Assembly: GCA_964600225.1 (NCBI GenBank)
Contig: CAZRIT010000030.1
Span: 1 to 20,840 of the forward strand
Length of the DNA: 20,840 nucleotides
Direction: 5' to 3'
Source: CAZRIT01 sp964600225
GTDB lineage: Bacteria; Bacillota; Clostridia; Christensenellales; CAG-138
Of this stretch, positions 14,666 to 20,840 are shown one piece after another. The notes below the pieces were generated by a model. That model saw only the letters and a program-made list of their open reading frames with translations, did no database searches and was not told the DNA's origin. Positions within the stretch are counted from its first letter, which is position 1. Every line of letters begins with the position of its first letter. The translations under genes were made by a program, and so were the position numbers.

Positions 14666-14694
14666 TTGACATTCGTGGTGGCAATGCTTATAAT
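14666..14694 (+). promoter_or_regulatory. Consensus sigma-A promoter of the T-box / hisS-aspS operon
   Basis: TTGACA (14666-14671), exactly 17 bp, TATAAT (14689-14694): a full match to both hexamers. Transcription should begin near 14701, giving a leader of about 250 nt before hisS. Confidence 0.92.
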
Positions 14695-14700
14695 ACGGTG

Positions 14701-14937
14701 AAAGGTTGAGATCGGAATATTAGTGCAAAATCGAGCGTTTCAGAGAGTGCGGCGTTGGCTGAAAGCCGCATATGCACCGTTTGCATGAAGGACATCCGTG
14801 AACCGCGCGGCTGAACCGACAGTAGGCTGCGACGTTGCCTGCGTTAACGGCATGAGTGGAGCGAGCATTCGCTCAAACAGGGTGGCACCGCGGGTTTCCC
14901 GTCCCTAACAAGGACGGAACCCGCTTTATCTTTCTTT
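14701..14937 (+). promoter_or_regulatory. T-box riboswitch leader with GACAT specifier region (Asp GAC / His CAT)
   Basis: The leader occupies the long gap before hisS. Stem I pairs GCGTTTCA (14735-14742) with TGAACCGC (14799-14806), one mismatch. CAGAGAG (14741-14747) is the kink-turn-side motif, and TGCGGC/GCCGCA (14748-14753, 14765-14770) closes the distal loop GTTGGCTGAAA. On the 3' side of stem I lies GACAT (14791-14795), which contains both GAC and CAT in overlap. The T-box sequence AGGGTGGCACCGCG (14879-14892) forms the antiterminator that binds the tRNA 3' end. Uncharged tRNA should stabilise the antiterminator and let RNA polymerase reach hisS and aspS. T-box identity is firm. The exact specifier reading is inferred from the downstream genes. 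Confidence 0.93.
14890..14937 (+). terminator. Regulated T-box terminator
   Basis: GCGGGTT (14890-14896) and CCGTCC (14899-14904) pair with GGACGG (14912-14917) and AACCCGC (14918-14924), leaving a 2-nt bulge, followed by TTTATCTTTCTTT. The 5' arm overlaps the T-box motif, so terminator and antiterminator exclude one another. The hisS Shine-Dalgarno GGGGAGG (14938-14944) comes immediately after. Confidence 0.92.
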
Positions 14938-14949
14938 GGGGAGGTTGCA

Positions 14950-16221
14950 ATGAGCGTTTACAAGGCGCCAAAGGGCACGCGGGATGTGCTGCCGGAGGAA
15001 AGCTACCGATGGCAGTATCTGGAAAAAAACATCAGGCGCATCGTCGCGAAATACGGCTTGCAGGAGGTGCGTACGCCCGTTATCGAGCAGACGGAGCTGT
15101 TCTTGCGCGGCGTGGGCGACACGACGGATATCGTGCAAAAGGAGATGTATACCTTTGACGATAAGGGCGGCCGCTCCATTACCCTCAAGCCTGAGGGCAC
15201 GGCGGGCGTGGCCAGAATGTTTACAGAGCACAACCTGTTTGCCGAAACGCAGCCGACCAAGATGTTCTATCTGTACAGCCCCACGTTTCGCTACGAGCGT
15301 CCGCAGGCGGGGCGGCTGCGCGAGCACCATCAGTTTGGCGTGGAGATTTTCGGTTCCGCACTGCCTACCGCGGACGCGGAGTGCATTGCCATCGCCATGG
15401 AACTGCTGGATTCCATCGGCTGCAAGGATTTGAGCGTGCGCATCAACAGCATCGGCTGCCCCAACTGCCGCCCCAAGTATCACGCGGCATTGACGGCGTA
15501 TCTGGAAAGCCGCCGCGGGGAACTGTGTGAAACGTGCAACACGCGCCTGGTGCAAAACCCTTTGCGCGTGCTGGACTGCAAGGTGCCCACCTGCGCGGAG
15601 ATTGCCAAGCAGGCGCCTGCGATGGAAGCGTACCTGTGCCCCGATTGCAAGCAGCACATGGATGCGCTCAAATCGCTTCTCGACAGCATGGGCATTCGCT
15701 TTGCGGTAACGCCGACGCTGGTGCGTGGGCTGGATTATTACACGCGGACGGTATTCGAGGTGGTATCGGAGGATATCGGCGCGCAGAGCGCCGTCTGCGG
15801 CGGCGGCCGCTACGACGGGCTGGTCGAGCAGGTTGGCGGAAAGCCAACGCCCGCCGTCGGCTTCGGCCTGGGCATGGAACGGCTGCTGCTGTTGATGGAT
15901 AACGCGGGCATCGAAATTCCCGTACCGCTGCGGTACGAGCTGTACATTGCCTCCATGGGCGCTTCCGCCTCCGAAAAGGCGTTTCTGCTGACGCACGCTT
16001 TGCGTGCAAGCGGCCACAGCGTGGAGATGGATCACATGGCCAGGAGCGTGAAGGCGCAGCTGAAATATGCCGATAAGATTATGGCAAAGTATGTGCTGGT
16101 CATCGGCGACGACGAGCTGGCGCGCGGCACGGGCAGACTCAAACGCATGTCCGACGGAAGCGAGCTGGACGTAAAACTGGATGCAAACGAAATTGATACG
16201 ATTTTGATACGAGGTGAATGA
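14950..16221 (+). CDS. hisS: Histidyl-tRNA synthetase
   Basis: This 423-residue class II synthetase charges tRNA-His. It shows the N-terminal KAPKGTRDVLPEE start, motif 2 region FRYERPQAGRLREHHQFG (113-130), the histidine-binding LVRGLDYYTRTVFE (257-270) and AVCGGGRYDGL (281-291), motif 3 GFGLGMERL, and a C-terminal anticodon-binding domain. Between motif 2 and the His motif are eight cysteines (170, 173, 193, 196, 210, 215, 230, 233), including three CxxC pairs, suggesting a metal-binding insertion as seen in many Clostridia HisRS. The stop overlaps an upstream in-frame ATG of aspS, so the two are coupled. Confidence 0.97.
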   Translation: MSVYKAPKGTRDVLPEESYRWQYLEKNIRRIVAKYGLQEVRTPVIEQTELFLRGVGDTTDIVQKEMYTFDDKGGRSITLKPEGTAGVARMFTEHNLFAETQPTKMFYLYSPTFRYERPQAGRLREHHQFGVEIFGSALPTADAECIAIAMELLDSIGCKDLSVRINSIGCPNCRPKYHAALTAYLESRRGELCETCNTRLVQNPLRVLDCKVPTCAEIAKQAPAMEAYLCPDCKQHMDALKSLLDSMGIRFAVTPTLVRGLDYYTRTVFEVVSEDIGAQSAVCGGGRYDGLVEQVGGKPTPAVGFGLGMERLLLLMDNAGIEIPVPLRYELYIASMGASASEKAFLLTHALRASGHSVEMDHMARSVKAQLKYADKIMAKYVLVIGDDELARGTGRLKRMSDGSELDVKLDANEIDTILIRGE

Positions 16222-16223
16222 CG

Positions 16224-18017
16224 ATGGGTGAAATGCTGCAAGGCTGGAAACGAACCTGTTACTGTACGCAACTGACCACGGCCGATGCGGGAAAGACCGT
16301 GACGCTCATGGGCTGGGCAAACGTGCGGCGCGACCTTGGCGCGCTGGTGTTTGTGCAGCTGCGCGACCGCACTGGCCTGATGCAGGTGGTGTTTGATTCG
16401 GGGACGCTGAGCAAGGCGGGTTTTGACCGCGCCTGCACGATCCGTTCCGAGTTTGTGCTGGCGGTACGCGGCAAGCTCTGCCTGCGCACGGGCAACATGA
16501 TCAATCCGAACATGCAAACGGGCGAGCTGGAGGTGCTGGTTGAGGCGTTCAAAATCCTCAATGAAAGCGAGACCCCGCCCATCGAGGTGGACGACAACTG
16601 CAATGCCAACGAACTCTTGCGGCTGAAATACCGCTATCTCGATCTGCGCCGTCCCTGCATCCAGAAGAACTTCCTCATGCGCGATAAGATTACGCAGATT
16701 ACGCGCAGCTACTTTGCCGAGCAGGGCTTTGTGGATATCGAAACGCCCATGCTCACCAAGAGCACGCCTGAGGGCGCGCGCGATTATCTGGTGCCCAGCC
16801 GCGTGCATCCGGGCAAGTTCTATGCTTTGCCCCAGAGCCCGCAGCAGTTCAAGCAGATGCTGATGGTATCGGGCTTTGACCGCTACATTCAGATCGCCCG
16901 GTGCTTCCGCGACGAGGACCTGCGCGCGGACCGTCAGCCCGACTTTACGCAGATCGACCTGGAGATGTCGTTTGTGGAGGAGGAGGACGTGCTGGCCGTC
17001 AACGAAGGGTATTTGCAGCGGCTGTTCAAGGAAACGCTGAATGTGGACGTTAAGCTGCCTCTGCCGCGACTGACCTATCCCGAGGCCATGGCGCGCTTCG
17101 GCTCCGACAAGCCCGATACGCGCTTTGGACTGGAACTGTGCGACCTGACCGAGGCTGTCAGGGACAGCGGGTTCAGCGTATTTTCCAATGCCATTGCCGC
17201 GGGCGGCAGCGTGCGCTGCATCAATGCCAAGGGGCACGGCACAGCCTTTTCGCGCAAGGAGATCGACGCGCTGGGCGAATTTGTCAAGACCTACCGCGCC
17301 AAGGGCCTTGCGTGGATGAACGACAAGCCCGACGGGTTGCAATCGCCCATTGCCAAGTTCCTGACCGAGCAGGAGATCGCCGCCATCCGCAAACAGGCGA
17401 ACCTGGAAACGGGCGATATCCTGTTCATCGTGGCCGACAAGGACGAAACGGTGTTTGCGTCGCTTGGCGCGCTGCGCTTAAAGCTTGCCGCAAAGCTCGA
17501 TTTGATCCCGAAGGATCAATACAACCTGCTATGGGTCACGCAGTTCCCGCTGTTGGAGTGGAGCGAGGAGGAGCAGCGCTACATGGCCATGCATCACCCG
17601 TTCACCAGCCCCATGGACGACGACCTGGCATATTTGGAGACCGACCCCGGCCGCGTGCGCGCCAAGGCGTACGATATCGTGCTCAACGGCGTGGAGATCG
17701 GCGGCGGTTCCATCCGTATCCATTCGCAGGATTTGCAGCGGCGCATGTTCAATGCGCTGGGCTTTACCATCGAGGAGGCGCAGCTTCGCTTTGGCTATCT
17801 GCTGGATGCGTTCCGCTACGGCGCGCCCCCGCATGGCGGCCTGGCCTACGGGCTGGATCGGCTGTGCATGCTCATCAGCGGTACGCCGTCGATACGCGAC
17901 GTCATTGCGTTCCCCAAGGTGCAAAATGCTTCCTGCCCGCTGACCAACGCGCCCGACGCGGTGGACGACAAGCAGCTTGCCGAGCTGCATCTGCTGTGCA
18001 CCGAGAAAGAGGACTGA
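16224..18017 (+). CDS. aspS: Aspartyl-tRNA synthetase, bacterial type
   Basis: This 597-residue class II enzyme has the bacterial layout. The N-terminal OB-fold anticodon domain includes VTLMGWANVRRDLGALVFVQLRDRTG. Motif 2 reads ARCFRDEDLRADRQPDFTQIDLEMSF. A GAD-type insertion lies at about 290-410, and motif 3 is GLAYGLDRLCML. The in-frame ATG at 16218 overlaps the hisS stop, but GAGGTG (16211-16216) is only 1 nt from it and 7 nt from the ATG at 16224, which is therefore preferred. Whether the enzyme is discriminating or also makes Asp-tRNA-Asn is not determined here. The shared T-box leader fits control by both tRNA-His and tRNA-Asp. Confidence 0.97.
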   Translation: MGEMLQGWKRTCYCTQLTTADAGKTVTLMGWANVRRDLGALVFVQLRDRTGLMQVVFDSGTLSKAGFDRACTIRSEFVLAVRGKLCLRTGNMINPNMQTGELEVLVEAFKILNESETPPIEVDDNCNANELLRLKYRYLDLRRPCIQKNFLMRDKITQITRSYFAEQGFVDIETPMLTKSTPEGARDYLVPSRVHPGKFYALPQSPQQFKQMLMVSGFDRYIQIARCFRDEDLRADRQPDFTQIDLEMSFVEEEDVLAVNEGYLQRLFKETLNVDVKLPLPRLTYPEAMARFGSDKPDTRFGLELCDLTEAVRDSGFSVFSNAIAAGGSVRCINAKGHGTAFSRKEIDALGEFVKTYRAKGLAWMNDKPDGLQSPIAKFLTEQEIAAIRKQANLETGDILFIVADKDETVFASLGALRLKLAAKLDLIPKDQYNLLWVTQFPLLEWSEEEQRYMAMHHPFTSPMDDDLAYLETDPGRVRAKAYDIVLNGVEIGGGSIRIHSQDLQRRMFNALGFTIEEAQLRFGYLLDAFRYGAPPHGGLAYGLDRLCMLISGTPSIRDVIAFPKVQNASCPLTNAPDAVDDKQLAELHLLCTEKED

Positions 18018-18018
18018 C

Positions 18019-18486
18019 ATGGAGCAACTGTACATTGCGCCGCACATCGGCGTGGTAAAAGAGCTTGTCGGAACCGACGCCGTGATACAGTTTCAGCGCA
18101 GCAAGATGTGTGATCACTGCGGCGCTTGCATGTCGGTTGGCGACAAGGAGGTTGTACAGCGCATCCAAAATACGCTGGGCGCCAAGGTGGGTGATTATGT
18201 GGAGGTCTACATCCCGCCCAAGCGCATTGTGCAGGCGAGTATGCTGGCGTATGTGGTGCCGCTGCTGATGCTGATGCTTGGCGTGTGGGTTGGCAGCCGC
18301 ATTTCGGATATCATGGCGCTCATACTCGGTCTTTTCGGCTGCGGGATTGCATACCTGGTTTTGCGCCTGCTGGAACAGCGCCGCAAGCTGGCCGAGCCGT
18401 TCCGCCCGCACATGGTGGACATACTGGATTCGGCGGAGGATGTCGTCCGCGTGATGACGGACGAGGATCTCAACGGAAACGCATAA
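18019..18486 (+). CDS. RseC/SoxR-reducing-system-like membrane protein
   Basis: This 155-residue protein begins 1 nt after the aspS stop, so it belongs to the hisS-aspS transcript. It has an N-terminal soluble part with Cys31, Cys34 and Cys37 (CDHCGAC), two transmembrane segments (about 72-92 and 97-118), and a cytoplasmic acidic tail. Cysteine motif followed by two helices is the RseC (PF04246-type) layout. RseC proteins take part in resetting oxidised SoxR or modulating sigma-E signalling in Proteobacteria, and in Clostridia are often beside Rnf genes. No rnf gene is visible here. Its role beside synthetases is unknown. A terminator follows directly. Confidence 0.8.
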   Translation: MEQLYIAPHIGVVKELVGTDAVIQFQRSKMCDHCGACMSVGDKEVVQRIQNTLGAKVGDYVEVYIPPKRIVQASMLAYVVPLLMLMLGVWVGSRISDIMALILGLFGCGIAYLVLRLLEQRRKLAEPFRPHMVDILDSAEDVVRVMTDEDLNGNA

Positions 18487-18495
18487 TTGCAATGT

Positions 18496-18523
18496 AAAAG
18501 GGCCGTGCCATGCGCGGCCTTTT
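18496..18523. terminator. Convergent terminator between the RseC-like gene and the GNAT gene
   Basis: AAAAGGGCCG pairs with CGGCCTTTT with a single bulged G. The arms' A and T runs give a T tail on both strands, so it can serve the plus-strand synthetase operon and the minus-strand GNAT operon ending at 18540. Confidence 0.8.
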
Positions 18524-18539
18524 GATATACGGTTTTGAT

Positions 18540-19067
18540 CTACAGAGTGATCCGGTAGCGCTCCGGATATGCCCGATCATTCGGCTCAAACACCGTTGAT
18601 TCGTACACGCCGCCGTTGTGCAGGATGGTTCTGCGGCTGCCCTCGTTGTCTTTTAGACAGGTGACCAACACTTTGCTGAACCCCAGCCGCCTGCAATACG
18701 GCAGGCAGTCGCCGAGCATCCGTGCCGCATACCCTTTTTTGCGCTCGCTCGGGCGGATGGAATAGCCGATGTGTCCGCCAAACGCCTCCAAAAACGCATT
18801 GAACTCGTGCCGCACCTGAATCATCCCGACAAGCCGATCGTCTGGCTTGCGCACATAGAGAAACTGCGTGGCCGGTACCCAGTTATTCGGTGTGGTTTCC
18901 TTGCAGGTGAGCGCATCCACCAATTCCAGCCACTCGTTTGTGTCGGCAAGACTGCCCGGCGCGGCGCACCCGTCCAACGAATCGCCCGCGATCAAAAAAT
19001 CCTGCAGATACGATGCAATCTGGTCGGCATATGCCGCGCTTGGTTTCGTTAGAATGAGTGTTTCCAT
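18540..19067 (-). CDS. GNAT-family N-acetyltransferase
   Basis: This 175-residue protein shows the GNAT core: the beta-strand segment FLYVRKPDDRLVGMIQVRHEF, the GHIGYSIRPSERKKGYAARML block that contains the acetyl-CoA pyrophosphate-binding R-x-x-G-x-A loop, the VLVTCLKDNEGSRRTILHNGG strand-helix, and the closing aromatic Y-R-I segment. The pattern matches uncharacterised Firmicutes acetyltransferases whose substrate is unknown. The start is the ATG at 19067, with a weak AAGAAG site. The frame extends upstream to 19205, but that part overlaps the previous gene. It lies 11 nt after the stop of the gene at 19079-19648 and is presumably co-transcribed with it. Confidence 0.88.
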   Translation of the reverse strand: METLILTKPSAAYADQIASYLQDFLIAGDSLDGCAAPGSLADTNEWLELVDALTCKETTPNNWVPATQFLYVRKPDDRLVGMIQVRHEFNAFLEAFGGHIGYSIRPSERKKGYAARMLGDCLPYCRRLGFSKVLVTCLKDNEGSRRTILHNGGVYESTVFEPNDRAYPERYRITL

Positions 19068-19078
19068 AGGCGACTTCT

Positions 19079-19648
19079 TTATTTCAAAAGATTTTTCAGC
19101 TGCTTTGCCGAGATCAGTTCCCCCGTAAGCGCCGTAAGCCTTGCCGGGGAAGCGGATATGTCGGCAATGGGGTGCAATTGTTCCCACGTTTCGTATGTGC
19201 CCCACAGAAAGGAGCTCCAGCTTATGTTGATGGCGCGGTCCTGCGCAATGACCGTGACCAAAAGCTCCGCAAAGAGCTCATCCATGGCCGCAGACAGCGC
19301 CTTTCCGGGCAGCATCAATGTGTTTGCGATATCCGCCGTACTCGCCTGACCAACGGACGAAAGGAAGGCATAGATGCTCTTTGCCGCGGGCGAAACCTTG
19401 CACAGCCGCTGCTTGTACGGTTTGATATGCGCATAATACTCCCTTGACAAATAGGTCACGCGGTGCTTATAAAACTTGCTGTAAAACGCCTGCCCCGCTG
19501 TCATCAGCCTGACGATGGCATTCCAATCGCCGCCGACGGAGGATAGGGAAGGGAGCTCCCTGCTTTCGTTGCACAGCAGCAGCCCGTATTGACGCAAATA
19601 GGCGTTTAACCGCTCCGTTTTCGCTGTGATAGGCATATCATAAGCCAA
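19079..19648 (-). CDS. Unrecognised protein, possibly winged-helix AlkZ-related
   Basis: This 189-residue soluble protein cannot be named with confidence. Its arrangement resembles short AlkZ-related proteins: an N-terminal LNAYLRQYGLLL helix followed by a hydrophobic ELPSL segment, a middle stretch with YLSREYYAHI, then a winged-helix-like block (SPAAKSIYAFLSSVGQASTADIANTLMLPGKALSAAMDELFAELLV) and a TYETWEQLHP segment. The family link is from remembered pattern only. The start is uncertain: TTG at 19648 has an AAAGG 11 nt upstream, while the ATG at 19636 has no Shine-Dalgarno and would shorten the protein by four residues. It is first in a two-gene operon with the GNAT gene. Confidence 0.6.
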   Translation of the reverse strand: MAYDMPITAKTERLNAYLRQYGLLLCNESRELPSLSSVGGDWNAIVRLMTAGQAFYSKFYKHRVTYLSREYYAHIKPYKQRLCKVSPAAKSIYAFLSSVGQASTADIANTLMLPGKALSAAMDELFAELLVTVIAQDRAINISWSSFLWGTYETWEQLHPIADISASPARLTALTGELISAKQLKNLLK

Positions 19649-19677
19649 AACGTATCAAACCTTTGCAAATTTTTCCC

Positions 19678-19706
19678 ATTATACCGCACAATGCGTCGCC
19701 CGACAA
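19678..19706 (-). promoter_or_regulatory. Promoter of the minus-strand 19079-19648 / GNAT operon
   Basis: On the minus strand TTGTCG (19706-19701), 17-bp spacer, TATAAT (19683-19678). Transcription should start near 19671, about 23 nt before the TTG at 19648. Confidence 0.75.
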
Positions 19707-19761
19707 CTGCGTCACACGGAAAAAGTCACGATAAATTTCCTTTCCCGTTTCCGTTTGCTTG

Positions 19762-19790
19762 TTGATCGTTTTTAGCAATCAAGATATATT
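19762..19790 (+). promoter_or_regulatory. Promoter of the TIM-barrel gene
   Basis: TTGATC (19762-19767), 17-bp spacer, TATATT (19785-19790), with predicted start near 19797. An 8-bp sequence TTAGCAAT occurs in the spacer (19772-19779) and again in the leader (19810-19817), a possible operator pair. Confidence 0.65.
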
Positions 19791-19855
19791 CAATACATCG
19801 AAATCTCTGTTAGCAATACAGTATCCGCGACAAAATTGAATAGGAGGTCCGACAG

Positions 19856-20536
19856 ATGGAGCAGAAACGTACAAAGCCGCAGCCTCCCGCAATCGAAAGC
19901 CGACTCAGGCATGCGATCTTGAAAATGCCCAAGGAATCCTACGCCGCAAGCGGCATTGTCATCTATGGACGCAGAATCAAAACGCTGGTGTTTACAACCG
20001 ATCTGGCCATCATCAAAAATTGCGACGCCGACGCCGTGTTTGCCGTCTATCCGTTTACGCCGCAGCAATCCATCAGCGACGCCATCATCAAGGCGGCTTC
20101 CATTCCCGTTTTTTGCGGCGTGGGCGGCGGAACCACCAAGGGCCTCCGCACCGTTTCACTCGCAAAGGACGTGGAGTGTCAGGGCGCCATGGGCGTGGTG
20201 CTCAACGCCCCCATTACCAACCTGAACCTGCTGGCGGTATCGAAGGCCGTGGATATCCCCGTGGTCATCACCGTGACCAACGCGGAAACCGACGTTGCGG
20301 CCCGAATCGAAGCGGGCGCGTCGATCCTTAACGTTGCGGGCGGCTTCGATACGCCCGAGCTGGTTGCCAAAATTCGCGCACAGTTTCCCGATGTGCCCAT
20401 TATCGCCACGGGCGGCAACACGGGCGAGAACATCCTGCGCACCATCAGCGCAGGCGCCAACGCGGTTACCTATACGCCGCCGACCGCGCGGGAACTGTTT
20501 AAGGATATCATGACCCGATATCGAGAATTGGTATAG
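19856..20536 (+). CDS. Uncharacterised TIM-barrel protein (often annotated only as hydrolase)
   Basis: This 226-residue protein has an alternating strand-helix pattern of a beta/alpha barrel: TLVFTTDLAIIKNCDADAVFAVYPF, IPVFCGVGGGTTKG, GAMGVVLNAPITNLNLLAVSKAVDIPVVITV, AGASILNVAGGF, VPIIATGGNTGENILRTISAGANAVTYTPP. The last two glycine-rich turns resemble the phosphate-binding loops of barrels such as KDPG aldolase or thiazole synthase, so a phosphorylated ligand is plausible. No catalytic lysine or other residue can be assigned safely. TAGGAGG lies before the ATG at 19856. It is a single-gene unit with its own promoter and terminator. I recall similar Lachnospiraceae proteins labelled generically as hydrolase. 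Confidence 0.75.
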   Translation: MEQKRTKPQPPAIESRLRHAILKMPKESYAASGIVIYGRRIKTLVFTTDLAIIKNCDADAVFAVYPFTPQQSISDAIIKAASIPVFCGVGGGTTKGLRTVSLAKDVECQGAMGVVLNAPITNLNLLAVSKAVDIPVVITVTNAETDVAARIEAGASILNVAGGFDTPELVAKIRAQFPDVPIIATGGNTGENILRTISAGANAVTYTPPTARELFKDIMTRYRELV

Positions 20537-20538
20537 GC

Positions 20539-20575
20539 AATCAAAAACCACCCGACAAACGGGTGGCTTTTGATT
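20539..20575. terminator. Bidirectional terminator between the TIM-barrel gene and the 60-residue gene
   Basis: A 7-bp GC-rich core (CCACCCG 20548-20554 with CGGGTGG 20560-20566) continues, after one A-C mismatch, into an A/T-rich outer stem (20539-20546 with 20568-20575). This gives a T-rich tail on each strand. It lies between convergent genes. Confidence 0.8.
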
Positions 20576-20757
20576 TATCGGAAGCACTTTTGAAGCGGGT
20601 CGGAAGGCGAAATCTCGGGGATCTCCATGCCGTACACCTCCTGATACGATTCGTACTCGTCCATATTGACGGGCGGGCGGTACATCAGCCCTGTCAGGTC
20701 CGTATTGGAGGCAGTGTGTGCAATGTCGGGGTATTCGCAATTGTATTCGTCACGCAT
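20575..20757 (-). CDS. Small acidic hypothetical protein, possibly sporulation-related
   Basis: This 60-residue protein is rich in Asp, Glu, Tyr and Pro (for example NMDEYESYQEVYGMEIPEI) and has two cysteines, no signal peptide and no membrane segment. I do not recognise the family. It looks real because AAAGGAG (20774-20768) lies 10 nt before the ATG, a terminator sits at its end, and upstream is CATACTA with a -35-like GTATC 18 bp away, the pattern of forespore sigma-F/sigma-G promoters. Spore location is inferred only from that promoter. Confidence 0.65.
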   Translation of the reverse strand: MRDEYNCEYPDIAHTASNTDLTGLMYRPPVNMDEYESYQEVYGMEIPEISPSDPLQKCFR

Positions 20758-20780
20758 GTTGTATCAACTCCTTTGTCATG

Positions 20781-20810
20781 TAGTATGTTGCAAATGCACG
20801 CGGATGATAC
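20781..20810 (-). promoter_or_regulatory. Candidate sigma-F/sigma-G (forespore) promoter
   Basis: On the minus strand GTATC (20810-20806), 18-bp spacer, CATACTA (20787-20781). The -10 fits the CATNNTA consensus exactly. The -35 matches GHATR at four of five positions. The predicted start near 20774 leaves a very short leader that begins at the Shine-Dalgarno. Confidence 0.45.
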
Positions 20811-20840
20811 GAACAGAGAATTTGAACTTGCATATTGTTA

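Noticed and set aside
14794..14796. ATC (Ile) as the T-box specifier
   Set aside because: The frame is possible on the sequence, but the operon encodes HisRS and AspRS, and the overlapping GAC and CAT explain it better.
14926..17342. Minus-strand open frames of 369 and 436 codons opposite hisS and aspS
   Set aside because: Both are mirror frames of certain synthetase genes with no domain and no credible Shine-Dalgarno.
1..20840. Mobile elements, CRISPR arrays, tRNA or rRNA genes, prophage or defence genes
   Set aside because: I found no transposase, integrase, spaced repeat array, tRNA cloverleaf or rRNA sequence. The gene content is ordinary chromosomal.

Overview
The window looks like chromosomal core-genome DNA from a spore-forming, fairly GC-rich (55-60% by eye) member of the Clostridia. 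Support for this: two tandem alpha/beta-type small acid-soluble spore proteins (SASPs), a T-box-controlled hisS-aspS operon, a yloU/yloV/recG neighbourhood, Shine-Dalgarno sites of AGGAGG type, and consensus TTGACA/TATAAT promoters. Christensenellales-like is a guess and cannot be fixed from sequence alone. I see no mobile element, CRISPR array, tRNA, rRNA or obvious defence island.

Layout. 1-543: the 3' part of an RraA-family gene. 583-3808, minus strand: a DNA-maintenance operon exoA-maf-uvrC closed by a terminator. Its promoter physically overlaps a divergent promoter for 3897-6792, which holds a Crp/Fnr-type regulator followed by a lipoprotein, permease and ATPase of a NitT/TauT-like ABC importer. 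6836-9830: an operon of alpha/beta hydrolase, a NagB-fold protein that has lost its catalytic residues, family 4 uracil-DNA glycosylase and YebC. 9839-11913: an Asp23/Gls24 protein (YloU-like) and a DhaL/FakA-like kinase (YloV-like), then a terminator. 11981-13987: recG, preceded by a perfect 14-bp tandem duplication that ends at the start codon. 14135-14580: the two SASP genes. 14666-18486: a consensus promoter, a T-box leader whose specifier region reads GACAT (overlapping Asp GAC and His CAT), then hisS, aspS and an RseC-like membrane protein. 18540-19648, minus strand: an unrecognised, perhaps winged-helix AlkZ-related, protein and a GNAT acetyltransferase. 19762-20536: an uncharacterised TIM-barrel protein. 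20575-20757, minus strand: a 60-residue acidic protein with a candidate forespore (sigma-F/G) promoter.

How the genes work together. Several are repair or genome-maintenance functions (UvrC, ExoA, Maf, UDG, RecG), spread over separate transcription units. The hisS-aspS unit appears able to sense uncharged tRNA. The Crp-type regulator probably controls itself and its ABC transporter through a palindrome in its own leader. No clear new multi-gene system is visible. The items most worth a second look are the dual-specifier T-box, the inactive NagB-like protein, the overlapping divergent promoters with a probably leaderless exoA transcript, the recG leader repeat, and the small putative spore gene.
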